Notes under the pieces: generated by a model
What the model was told of the DNA's origin: nothing
The model's database searches: none
What the model saw: only the letters and a program-made list of their open reading frames with translations
From: Paenibacillus sp. yr247
Lineage (GTDB): Bacteria > Bacillota > Bacilli > Paenibacillales > NBRC-103111
Length of the DNA stretch: 41,770 nt
Assembly: GCF_900103825.1 (NCBI RefSeq)
Contig: NZ_FNIF01000032.1
Span: 1-41,770 of the forward strand
Direction: 5' to 3'
Position numbers and translations under genes: made by a program
Shown: positions 1 through 7,235 of the stretch, piece after piece
Numbering within the stretch: the stretch's first letter is position 1
How the letters are laid out: every line of letters begins with the position of its first letter

Positions 1-912
1 AATCCAGCCAAAGATGTCATCGACTTACATCGCATACTTTTTGGTAAATTCATTGGGAATGCCGTTTCTTTAGTGATGGTCGGATACTATTTTATACTGG
101 CTCTAACGGTCTTTCGCGGCTACATCGAAATCATACAAGTTTGGATGTTTCCAACCCTTAGAACCTGGATTCTAGCATTCATCTTCATCTGTATCATCTA
201 TTACACCGTTTCTGGAGGATTTCGAGTATTAGCCGGCTATTGTTTTTTCGGGGTTATTTTCTCCATGCTGCTACCATTGTTATTGTACTTCAATATCAAA
301 TATGGACATTTTATTTATGTACTGCCTATGTTAAATCATTCTATAAAAGATCTGCTCACGTCTTCTAAATACTCAGGCATCATGTTTATGGGATTCGAAG
401 GTTTACTCATTTATTTTCCATTTATAAAAGCCCCCGAGAAAAATGTAAAATGGGCTCATCTCGGTTTGTTTTTAGTCACACTCAAGTACTCCGTACTAAC
501 GTTTGTAACCCTCATATATTTTAGTCAGGGGCTATTAAGGCATACCTACTGGCCAACCTTGGTAATGATAAAAGTGATTGAGTTTTCACTTATTGCAAGG
601 ATTGAATTTATTTTTATATGTATCTGGCATATGATTATTATGCCCATGCTTTGTCTCTCGGTTTGGAGCTGTACAAGAATTCTAAAAAGAGTTACGAATC
701 TTAAACCCACATTGTCACTATTACCGATACTGATAGCAATCTTCATAGCCACACTACCATTCAATGATCGCGTTAAGATTGACTGGTTAGGAAAGAACGT
801 TGCTGAGATTGGATTTTATTTTATTTATGCATATATCCCGCTACTATTTATCCTTTATTTGATTCGCAGTAAAATCTCACAGAAAAAATCAAAGACGATA
901 CAAGCCGAATAA
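1..912 (+). CDS. GerAB-family spore germination permease, 5' end cut by the window
   Basis: Likely the membrane B subunit of a GerA-type nutrient germinant receptor, sited in the spore inner membrane. The frame is open from base 1, so the true start lies outside the window and the GTG at 73 is internal. About 303 codons are visible, mostly hydrophobic segments split by short loops. A family-like stretch 'GFEGLLIYFPF' sits mid-protein and the tail is basic (KISQKKSKTIQAE). GerAB proteins are usually near 360 residues, so roughly 60 are missing. The stop is followed at once by a strong terminator, so no C subunit follows on this transcript. A cortex hydrolase gene 0.4 kb away on the other strand fits a germination neighbourhood. 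The germinant cannot be read from sequence. Another amino-acid-permease-like protein is a less likely alternative. Confidence 0.82.
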   Translation, partial: NPAKDVIDLHRILFGKFIGNAVSLVMVGYYFILALTVFRGYIEIIQVWMFPTLRTWILAFIFICIIYYTVSGGFRVLAGYCFFGVIFSMLLPLLLYFNIKYGHFIYVLPMLNHSIKDLLTSSKYSGIMFMGFEGLLIYFPFIKAPEKNVKWAHLGLFLVTLKYSVLTFVTLIYFSQGLLRHTYWPTLVMIKVIEFSLIARIEFIFICIWHMIIMPMLCLSVWSCTRILKRVTNLKPTLSLLPILIAIFIATLPFNDRVKIDWLGKNVAEIGFYFIYAYIPLLFILYLIRSKISQKKSKTIQAE

Positions 913-917
913 ATAAG

Positions 918-955
918 AAAACCAGTCAAACATGAACAATGTTGGACTGGTTTTT
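918..955 (+). terminator. Rho-independent terminator of the GerAB-type gene
   Basis: AAAACCAGTC pairs with GACTGGTTTT around an inner CAAACAT/AATGTTG stem, followed by TTTTT. It begins six bases past the stop codon of the permease gene. Confidence 0.85.
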
Positions 956-1040
956 ACTGTGTCGTAATTAATCTCTATTTAGAAATAGTGAACATGTTCG
1001 GCAAACAAATCTGGGTATTGGAAGTGGAATCCGTGACAAA

Positions 1041-1063
1041 GCCGTTGATTTGAAATCAACGGC
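1041..1063. terminator. Perfect 11-bp inverted repeat, possible terminator
   Basis: GCCGTTGATTT and AAATCAACGGC are separated by one base. It lies just past the minus-strand remnant at 1077-1200 and may be its terminator, though the T tract on that side is poor (CTTTGTC). Confidence 0.4.
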
Positions 1064-1076
1064 TTAATCCGTTTCA

Positions 1077-1200
1077 TTTGTAGGACTCGAACTGAGATTT
1101 AACCCACGTCTGATTTTGCTCAGCAATGTATTGTTCAGCGTTAATTAGTAATTCCACGAGTTAGTTTTTGAGATTTTGGGTTTCTTTTTCGAGTGTTTTA
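1077..1200 (-). pseudogene. C-terminal remnant of a small protein with an EQYI..QNQ.W.K..FE tail
   Basis: The minus strand reads as a charged helical tail ending in 'AEQYIAEQNQTWVKSQFESY' and a stop at 1077, with an in-frame stop further upstream, so only the end of a gene survives. A frame at 28807-28875 ends in a similar tail (EQYISHQNQIWLKKEFEKF); about 14 of 26 aligned residues match, which is why I take both as once coding. I do not recognise the family. The remnant abuts a decayed insertion-element end at 1211-1245, which may have broken the gene. Confidence 0.4.
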
Positions 1201-1210
1201 GGTAGTATAC

Positions 1211-1245
1211 GCGGCACTTAATGAAATAAAGTTCTTGTCAACCGA
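1211..1245 (-). mobile_element. Decayed end of the MITE/IS family seen intact at 16655-16800
   Basis: GCGGCACTTAATG, AAAGTTCTTGTCA and CCGATA line up block by block with the right end of the 146-bp element at 16766-16800 (GCGGCAATTAATG, ATGTTCTTGTCA, CCCGACA). No matching left end is visible nearby, so this is a solo end. The element lies in the 3' flank of cwlJ. Confidence 0.55.
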
Positions 1246-1300
1246 TACTTGGCCGTGACAAGTCAGGCTAAGAGATCCTGAGCTCTTTTCGTTCATAAAA

Positions 1301-1744
1301 TTAAAACGTATTATATACATTTTCACATTCTTTCGCGGTCGGCTCATAAAAACAGTGCTTCTTGTATCGTCCTGCGTGCGGCTGATTATACCAGGTCGGT
1401 GGACATGGTGCAGGATTTTCGAACGTTCCTGGACGGAAATACCATAGGGAGAATTTGGCTGGCCAATTCCGCTCCCCATCCACAGCCCTTCGCGCCAGAC
1501 GGCGTTCTCTCTCTCTTGCGTTTTGATAGTACATACCATGTTGCAACGCTTCGAACGCGTGCGGCTGGTTGATCATTTGGGGAATTGTCCGGAGTCCTTT
1601 AAAATCGGAGCAATTCGCTCTTATTCGGTTAATGCCAACATTTCCAACAAGAAGCATACCCATTTCGCCTTCGCCCTCAGCTTCGGCTCGAAGCAACCTT
1701 GCCAACATATCAATATCCTGTTTCCTGGCTTTTACGACTGCCAT
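1301..1744 (-). CDS. cwlJ: Spore cortex-lytic cell wall hydrolase, CwlJ type
   Basis: Predicted cell wall hydrolase of the SleB/CwlJ family (Hydrolase_2), which degrades cortex peptidoglycan during spore germination. The 147 residues match the short single-domain CwlJ form (about 140 residues), without the peptidoglycan-binding domain and signal peptide of SleB. Visible motifs: 'LLRAEAEGE', holding the likely catalytic Glu near residue 21; 'LVGNVGINRI'; and the Pro/Cys/Trp-rich 'PAPCPPTWYNQPHAGRYKKH'. The ATG at 1744 is preceded by AAAGAGGTGA at good spacing. An AATACAAT stretch about 20 bases upstream resembles a sigma-E -10 element, but I did not find a convincing partner. In Bacillus, CwlJ acts in the spore coat and needs GerQ; no gerQ is visible here. 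The gene looks intact. Confidence 0.88.
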   Translation of the reverse strand: MAVVKARKQDIDMLARLLRAEAEGEGEMGMLLVGNVGINRIRANCSDFKGLRTIPQMINQPHAFEALQHGMYYQNARERERRLARRAVDGERNWPAKFSLWYFRPGTFENPAPCPPTWYNQPHAGRYKKHCFYEPTAKECENVYNTF

Positions 1745-1799
1745 CGGCTCACCTCTTTAGATTGTATTGACACATCATATTGTGGGTGAAGCGGAAGTG

Positions 1800-1856
1800 T
1801 TACTCTGGCAAAGGAGCTACTTCAAAGTAGCTCCTGAACTATAGTTCTTCGTTAGT
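1800..1856 (-). repeat. Dispersed hairpin repeat, copy L; likely terminator of the histidine kinase
   Basis: GGAGCTACTT and AAGTAGCTCC form a 10-bp stem at 1812-1835. On the minus strand it is preceded by GATTAACTAACGAAGAAC, close to the GTTAAGCTAACGGGGAAC edge of the copy at 40691-40783. It lies between the convergent ends of nothing on the plus strand and the kinase stop at 1917 on the minus strand. Confidence 0.5.
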
Positions 1857-1916
1857 TAATCGCTCTCTATATTACTGCTTATCTACACATGGTTTGAGAG
1901 CAAAAGATATCAAACA

Positions 1917-3539
1917 TCATTTTGTCATGGGCAGCCTGATCTCTATCAAGGTCCCTTCATTAACCCTGCTCTTATACGTAATACTGCCTCGGTGTTGTTT
2001 AATAATCCTATGACAGATCATGAGACCGAGTCCTGTTCCCTTTTCTTTCAAACTATAAAAAGGCTGACCCAATCGTGGCAACAGCTCCTCAGGGATCCCA
2101 CAACCTTGATCTTTTATAGAAATCATACATACATCATCTGCTTCTTTTCTCAAACTGATGTCGATGTCCCCGCCATTAGGCATAGACTCTATGGCATTCT
2201 TTAAAATATTCAGAATCACTTGCTTTAATTGATTTTTTTCGCATGTAATGGGGAATTTTGATTCTTCAAAATTACGTTTAAATTCAATATTGTTCAGCAG
2301 GGTCTGAGGAGACAGAAATTCGAGCGTATATTCAATCAATTCTTGTACATCCGTACGGGCAAGCTGAACAGATTGAGGCTTTGCCAAAGAAAGAAGTTCA
2401 CTAGTAATGGTTTCAATGCGTTCAAGCTCACTAAGGAGCAAATCACTAAACTTTATCGAATGATTCTCCCTTTTGTAAACCTGAAGAAATCCCTTTATGG
2501 TTGTTAGGGGATTTCGAATTTCATGTGCCACTCCTGCTGCCAGCTCCCCGACAACGGACAACTTCTCAGATTGCAAAAGAAGTTCTTCCGCTTTTTTGCG
2601 TTCGGAGATATCGCGGCTGATAATGACGATATGCTTGATCGTCTCTTCCTCTCCCTTAACTGACCTGCAACGGGACTCTAATTCGATCCAATAGCCTTCT
2701 TTGTGCTTGAACCGGATCTCCATGGAGTGTGATTCCTTACCTTCGAACATCATCTTTATCGTACTCTTAAAACTCCCCACATCGTCTGGATGTACCACCA
2801 TACGTAATTCAATACCTTCCAATTCGAAGCCTTTATATCCCAAAACGAGCTCGTGAGAAGGTGAAAAGTAACTAACCGAATGATCCTTATCCATCACCAT
2901 GATCAGGTCGGATGTATTCTCAGCGATTAGCCGATATTTCGATTCACTTGCTTCTAGTGTCTTCTCCATAAGTTTTTTTTCTGTAATGATTCTACGAAGC
3001 CTCTCATTGGATTCAATGAGTAAGCCCCCGAGGATTACTCCTAACATCACAAACAATAAATACTGAAGGTGAAAGAGTGGCCGGTTTACTAAAATTTGAA
3101 AAGAAATTACCGTAATTATATAGAGAACAATATATGTTCCAAAAAGAGCCGCGATTTTTTTAAGAGGTGTGAATCGTGAAATATACACATGTAAGATGGA
3201 GAACACACCCATGATTAATGTCCACCCAATGATGGCAGGAAACCAATTGCCGCTTGAAAGCAGCCTTGTCATCAAGGAAAAACAACCTGTAATTAATCCA
3301 GCTACCGGTCCAAGATAGGCAAAAACCAGAATTACGGGGGCATATCTGATGTCGTAAGAATAGCCTTGTTGCTTAACCGACAAAATAACTAGGATTACGG
3401 AAACAAGCCCAGCATAAACGCCTGCCCAGAGGTGCAGCTGCTTAGTTGGCTGATGATTAATGAAAGAACGGATAACTAAGGGCGTACTAACTAAGAGTGA
3501 AAATATGGAGAGATTAACAATGTAGTCATAAAGTATCAA
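1917..3539 (-). CDS. Membrane PAS sensor histidine kinase, sporulation-kinase type
   Basis: Predicted sensor kinase of 540 residues. Residues 1-175 form about six membrane segments resembling the 5TM LytS-type sensor module. A PAS domain spans about 198-312 ('AENTSDLIMVMDKDHSVSYF', then a PAC tail ending 'DISERKKAEELL'). The dimerisation/phosphoacceptor box is 'GVAHEIRNPLTTIKGFLQ' with His339. The ATPase domain has an N box (NILKNAIESM), G1 (DQGCGIP) and G2 (GTGLGL). The H box closely follows the KinA-KinE pattern of kinases feeding the Spo0 phosphorelay. No response regulator is adjacent, as is usual for such orphan kinases. The start is a TTG at 3537-3539 behind GTGAAGGT; no better start was found. 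A role in sporulation is inference from the H box and lack of a partner. Confidence 0.85.
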   Translation of the reverse strand: MILYDYIVNLSIFSLLVSTPLVIRSFINHQPTKQLHLWAGVYAGLVSVILVILSVKQQGYSYDIRYAPVILVFAYLGPVAGLITGCFSLMTRLLSSGNWFPAIIGWTLIMGVFSILHVYISRFTPLKKIAALFGTYIVLYIITVISFQILVNRPLFHLQYLLFVMLGVILGGLLIESNERLRRIITEKKLMEKTLEASESKYRLIAENTSDLIMVMDKDHSVSYFSPSHELVLGYKGFELEGIELRMVVHPDDVGSFKSTIKMMFEGKESHSMEIRFKHKEGYWIELESRCRSVKGEEETIKHIVIISRDISERKKAEELLLQSEKLSVVGELAAGVAHEIRNPLTTIKGFLQVYKRENHSIKFSDLLLSELERIETITSELLSLAKPQSVQLARTDVQELIEYTLEFLSPQTLLNNIEFKRNFEESKFPITCEKNQLKQVILNILKNAIESMPNGGDIDISLRKEADDVCMISIKDQGCGIPEELLPRLGQPFYSLKEKGTGLGLMICHRIIKQHRGSITYKSRVNEGTLIEIRLPMTK

Positions 3540-3895
3540 TATACCTTCACCCGCATATTAGTTTTTATCATGAATCTTCATATCTATCATAAACCATGGT
3601 GATGAGTATTTCTATATTAATATCTTAACGATTGGGGGGTTCCTTTGCCGAAAACAAATCAATCTTTTCCTCGATCTCATTGTAGATCTGGAGGAAGAAG
3701 AGGAAATAAACTCAAATAGATATCTGTTCTTCACTAGTTGGAATGCGGATAAAAAAGAACGAGATCTTGCAAAGTTCATTAAAAAGAAATCAGCATAACC
3801 ACATCGTCAGGATGTCGATCAGCGTGATTTCATTATAGATACAACCTGTAGTAGAACTATACCAGTTCTTGCTCTTGCGGATCTTGGTTTCTTTT
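3540..3895. other. Intergenic stretch with a short ATG-less open frame
   Basis: Between the kinase and the importer operon I see no supported gene. A plus-strand frame at 3574-3798 is open for 75 codons and has an acidic run followed by a basic tail ending 'DLAKFIKKKSA', but it has no ATG, no ribosome binding site and no family resemblance. It may be a gene remnant or chance. Confidence 0.4.
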
Positions 3896-4732
3896 TTATC
3901 CTTTGACAGCCGAACCGACAGTCATGGCACGCTCCACTTGTTCGCTGAAAAATAAATAAATAATAACCATCGGTAAGCTGGCAATCGTCATCACGGCGCC
4001 CATGCCGCCCCAGTCTGTGCTGTATTGTCCTTGAAAGAACATCAAGCCTAGCGGAAGCGTTTTCTTCGCCTCGTCGGAGATAAGAATATAGGCCATTGTA
4101 AATTCGTTCCACGCCCCGAGAAATTCGAAAATAGCCACGGTTGCGATCGCCGGCGTGATGATCGGCACAATAATCTGCAGAAAAGTCCTGTATACGTTCG
4201 CTCCGTCCATACAAGCGGATTCCTCCAATTCAACCGGGATGCCGCGCAAGAATCCGTAAAATATTAAAGAAGAGAAAGGCAAGCCAAAAGCGATATAAGG
4301 AAAAATCAAGGCTCCGTACGTATTCGTAAGGTGAAAGTTTTTCACCAGGATAGCCAACGGGATCATGATCACCTGGAGCGGCATAAACATGCCAAGCATC
4401 ATATAGATTCTTACTACCTTCCGGAGCCTCCACTCCATTCTGGCGATTGCATAGGAAAACATAACGGCCAGCAGCAAAATGCCGATCGTCGTAACCGTAG
4501 AAACGACCAAACTGTTCAGAAAATATTTCGGAATATTGAATTGCGTCCAAGCGTGAATGTAGTTTGCGAACCTAAAATGGGGCGGCAATCCCAACGGATG
4601 CGTCACGAAGATTTCGTCGTTGTTCTTGAGCGAATACGAAATCATCCAGAAGAGCGGATATACGGAAATAATAAAATAAATCCACAGCGGCAGCTGCGGA
4701 AGGAAGCTAAGCATTCTTTTCGCGCGGGTCAT
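3896..4732 (-). CDS. Carbohydrate ABC transporter permease, MalG/CUT1 type
   Basis: Inner-membrane permease of a CUT1 sugar importer, 278 residues with about six membrane segments. The cytoplasmic EAA loop that docks the ATPase is clear: 'EESACMDGANVYRTF' followed by 'IIVPIITPAIA'. I place the start at the ATG at 4732 because GAGGAGA lies eight bases before it. A longer frame back to 4792 would overlap the upstream permease and has no comparable site. It lies 31 bases after the partner permease in one transcript. No ATPase gene is present in the operon, so a shared MsmX-like ATPase elsewhere is likely, as is common for this family. No clear terminator follows. Confidence 0.93.
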   Translation of the reverse strand: MTRAKRMLSFLPQLPLWIYFIISVYPLFWMISYSLKNNDEIFVTHPLGLPPHFRFANYIHAWTQFNIPKYFLNSLVVSTVTTIGILLLAVMFSYAIARMEWRLRKVVRIYMMLGMFMPLQVIMIPLAILVKNFHLTNTYGALIFPYIAFGLPFSSLIFYGFLRGIPVELEESACMDGANVYRTFLQIIVPIITPAIATVAIFEFLGAWNEFTMAYILISDEAKKTLPLGLMFFQGQYSTDWGGMGAVMTIASLPMVIIYLFFSEQVERAMTVGSAVKG

Positions 4733-4763
4733 AGCAGCAGGTTCTCCTCTCTCCCTTTCTTCA

Positions 4764-5642
4764 TTATGCGAGTTTTTCGCTGCCGAAAGCACGGTTGATG
4801 ACCATAGTGACGGCTAAGCTGATAAGCACAAGCAATACGGAAACCGCGCATGCGTAGCCGTAAGCATTTTCGCTGAAACCATAGCGGTAGATCATAAACG
4901 TCAGCGTATAGTTGGTCGTACCCGGACCGCCTCCCGTCATAATCGCCATTTGAGCGAAAGCACCGATACCTCCCGTGATTGCGACGATAAAGCAAAATTT
5001 GTAGGTTTCCACCATCAACGGAATCGTGATTTTCCGGTGAGCGGCCCATTTGCTGCAGCCGTCAATGGTAGCGGCTTCGAAATACTGTTCGGGTATCGAC
5101 TTCACACCGGCATAAAGCAAACTAAATTGATACCCCATATATTGCCAAGCGTTGACGACAGCAAGCGCGATAATTGAAACACTCGGAGAGGTCAACCAAT
5201 TTTGCTGATAGGAACTCCCGATTAAATGGAAAATCTTGTTGATCAACCCGTTGCTCGGATCATACATCGCGATCCAAAGCTGGCAAACTACCGTGACTGA
5301 AAGGACAACCGGAATAAAATAACCCGTTTTCAGTATTTTTCTGCCTTTCACTTTAGGATCGGCGCAAACCAAGGCGAGAATCGTACCCAGACCGATCTGA
5401 AAAATCACCAATACGGCGGCAAATACGATACCGTTTTTCAAGGAGGTTAGAAGAAGCGGATCCGATGCGAGCATGACGAAATTTTGAAACTCAATAAATT
5501 TGGCATCGCCTAAACCGTCCCAATCGAAGAAGCTGCGATAAAATGTCTGAAATACGGGATAGGCCACCACAATGGAGTAAAGCAGCAGGGAAGGTAGAAC
5601 GAAAAGGGCAATCGCCGTTTTGTTGGAAAAAAAAATTTTCAT
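4764..5642 (-). CDS. Carbohydrate ABC transporter permease, MalF/UgpA type
   Basis: Second permease of the CUT1 importer, 292 residues, with an N-terminal membrane segment (IALFVLPSLLLYSIVVAYPV) and about six segments in total. The EAA motif reads 'YFEAATIDGCSKWAAHRKI' then 'TIPLM'. It sits between the solute-binding protein gene and the MalG-type gene, all on the minus strand, giving the usual binding protein-permease-permease order. A strong hairpin in the 71-base gap to the binding protein gene probably makes its expression lower than that of the binding protein. The transported sugar cannot be named; YesM/YesN-linked CUT1 systems in Paenibacillus usually carry plant oligosaccharides. Confidence 0.93.
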   Translation of the reverse strand: MKIFFSNKTAIALFVLPSLLLYSIVVAYPVFQTFYRSFFDWDGLGDAKFIEFQNFVMLASDPLLLTSLKNGIVFAAVLVIFQIGLGTILALVCADPKVKGRKILKTGYFIPVVLSVTVVCQLWIAMYDPSNGLINKIFHLIGSSYQQNWLTSPSVSIIALAVVNAWQYMGYQFSLLYAGVKSIPEQYFEAATIDGCSKWAAHRKITIPLMVETYKFCFIVAITGGIGAFAQMAIMTGGGPGTTNYTLTFMIYRYGFSENAYGYACAVSVLLVLISLAVTMVINRAFGSEKLA

Positions 5643-5670
5643 TCTGGTTTCATCCTATCGTTTGAAAATG

Positions 5671-5700
5671 CCCGCACCGCGACGGCCGTCACGGTGCGGG
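5671..5700 (-). terminator. Intercistronic hairpin between binding protein and permease genes
   Basis: CCCGCACCG and CGGTGCGGG enclose GACGGCCGTC, which is itself self-complementary, giving a stem of about 14 pairs with one G-U pair. Only a short TTTT follows on the minus strand. Such hairpins after the first gene usually limit read-through or protect upstream mRNA, so the abundant binding protein is made in excess. Confidence 0.7.
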
Positions 5701-5713
5701 AAATTCGTCGTCT

Positions 5714-7066
5714 TTATTTGTTCTCTTGCGCCAGCACTCGGTTCATGTTTTGAACGAATTGATCGGCGGTAAATCCTTTTACAAGAATATTTTGCGTGTT
5801 ATCGCCGAGGGCGTTGTTGATTTTGTTATTAGGCGACGCGCCGGCGAAACCTTTAATATTCGGAAGCGTTTCTTTGACCAGACGCTGCATCATGGCAGGC
5901 GAGTCGGACGCCAGCGGTTTGTCGACTTTGACGGAAACGATCGGATTGCCGAGCTGAGAATATTTGAATTCGGCATATTTCCGGGCCATGAACGCCGCCA
6001 CCTTGACCGCCTCATCCTTATGCTTCGTAGTAGCCGACAACGCAAAGCCGGAAGGCTCTCCCGATCCATCCATATAATATTTCATCTTGTCGTACGTAGC
6101 CTCGTCCTTGGCCGGAGAGTACATCCAGTCTACATTGTCGCCCATATTTTTCTGCGCACTGTAGATTTCCCACTGACCGTTGACGAACATCGCCGCTTTT
6201 CCTTGATAGAACAGCGAGGACGCTTGATCATAGTTCGCATTTGTCGCATTGGCGTCGAACAATCCGGCTTCCTGCAGCTTCTGCATTTGCTGGGCTGCAA
6301 GCTTGAACGCGTCAGGCAGCTGCGTTACGCCATTTTGATTGATCACTGCGTAGCCTTTCGGTTCTTCTCTTGTTACAAGACCTTTATAGAAGGAGTCAGC
6401 AATCCACTTTTCCTTGGCAAAAATCGACAAAGGGATAATACCTTTCGCTTTGAACTTCTTGGCGGCGTCGACCCATTGATCCACCGTTTTGATCGGCGTC
6501 TGAACGCCGGCATCGGCAAATAGCTTCTTGTTGTAATATAAAATTTGAAACTCGATGCCGCTGTACGGATAAGCATATACGTGCCCGTCAGGGGCAATCA
6601 CTTTGGGCTCGTTTCCCGGGTTTAGGTCTTTCTTGAAAGCCGCGGTTTCAGGCTCGTTATCCAGCACCAAAATATTTTTCGAGTTGTTGAACGTTTGGAA
6701 ATCGGTGAGCCCTCCGTCAAAGATATCGGGCAGATTCCCCGTCGCGGCGTAGGTTTTCAACTTTTGGCTGTTATCCTGCACATACGGGTCGAGCTCCAGT
6801 TCTATGTTCGGCATGGCTTTCTTCAACTCGGATACGGCATAGTCGTAAGGTTTCTTCGTATCGTCGTCAAAATATTTCGCATAAATTCGCAGCTTCACCG
6901 TCTGGATCGAAGGTGTCGCGCTTCCGCTTTGCGTATCCGCCTTGTTCGGAGCGCTCGCCGTTGCCGTTTGTTTTGCATCACCGTTTCCTGTTCCGCATGC
7001 CGTCAGACCGAGAGTTAATGCGAGCGTAAGTGCGATCCCCGTTGACTTGGTCAATGTTTTTTTCAT
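5714..7066 (-). CDS. Extracellular sugar-binding lipoprotein of the CUT1 importer
   Basis: Solute-binding protein of 450 residues that delivers a sugar to the two permeases encoded downstream. It has a lipoprotein signal: basic MKKTLTK, a hydrophobic core and the lipobox LTAC with Cys24, followed by a small-residue and Asp/Asn linker. The body matches SBP family 1/8: 'YFDDDTKKPYDYAVSELKK', 'NLPDIFDGG', 'YAYPYSGIEFQILYYNKKLF' and 'GKAAMFVNGQWEI'. The start ATG is preceded by AGGAAGGGG. It is the first gene of the importer transcript and has its own promoter with a cre site. Sensor and regulator genes just upstream on the same strand probably control it. Confidence 0.93.
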   Translation of the reverse strand: MKKTLTKSTGIALTLALTLGLTACGTGNGDAKQTATASAPNKADTQSGSATPSIQTVKLRIYAKYFDDDTKKPYDYAVSELKKAMPNIELELDPYVQDNSQKLKTYAATGNLPDIFDGGLTDFQTFNNSKNILVLDNEPETAAFKKDLNPGNEPKVIAPDGHVYAYPYSGIEFQILYYNKKLFADAGVQTPIKTVDQWVDAAKKFKAKGIIPLSIFAKEKWIADSFYKGLVTREEPKGYAVINQNGVTQLPDAFKLAAQQMQKLQEAGLFDANATNANYDQASSLFYQGKAAMFVNGQWEIYSAQKNMGDNVDWMYSPAKDEATYDKMKYYMDGSGEPSGFALSATTKHKDEAVKVAAFMARKYAEFKYSQLGNPIVSVKVDKPLASDSPAMMQRLVKETLPNIKGFAGASPNNKINNALGDNTQNILVKGFTADQFVQNMNRVLAQENK

Positions 7067-7094
7067 GTGCTACCCCTTCCTCTTCGTTATGTTT

Positions 7095-7152
7095 CGTTAG
7101 CGCTTTCATTGAAGCTATCTCTTATTATAGAAATTTCGACCGATTTTCAAAA
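7095..7152 (-). promoter_or_regulatory. Importer promoter with a downstream CcpA (cre) site
   Basis: On the minus strand, -35 TTTTGA (7147-7152) and -10 TATAAT (7124-7129) are 17 bases apart. Just downstream, TGAAAGCGCTAACG (7095-7108) matches 13 of 14 positions of the cre consensus TGWAARCGYTWWCW. A cre placed after the start point would let CcpA block elongation when preferred sugars are present. Confidence 0.7.
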
Positions 7153-7195
7153 CGGATAAAACAGGCACAATAGGGAAGAATCAGGCAAACTCAGC

Positions 7196-7224
7196 AAAAC
7201 AAAGAACGCCCCATTCACGAGGCG
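7196..7224 (-). terminator. Modest terminator of the kinase-regulator operon
   Basis: On the minus strand CGCCTC and GGGGCG pair (one G-U) and are followed by TTCTTTGTTTT. It lies 12 bases past the regulator stop and separates that operon from the importer promoter. Confidence 0.5.
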
Positions 7225-7235
7225 CTAGATTCATG

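Noticed and set aside
3574..3798. A 75-codon plus-strand frame as a gene
   Set aside because: No ATG, no ribosome site and no recognisable protein features beyond a charged tail.
4732..4792. Longer start for the MalG-type permease
   Set aside because: It would overlap the preceding gene by 29 bases; the internal ATG has the better ribosome site.
5726..6523. Long plus-strand open frame over the binding protein gene
   Set aside because: It is the shadow of a clear lipoprotein gene on the other strand; the text is arginine-rich and low in family signal.
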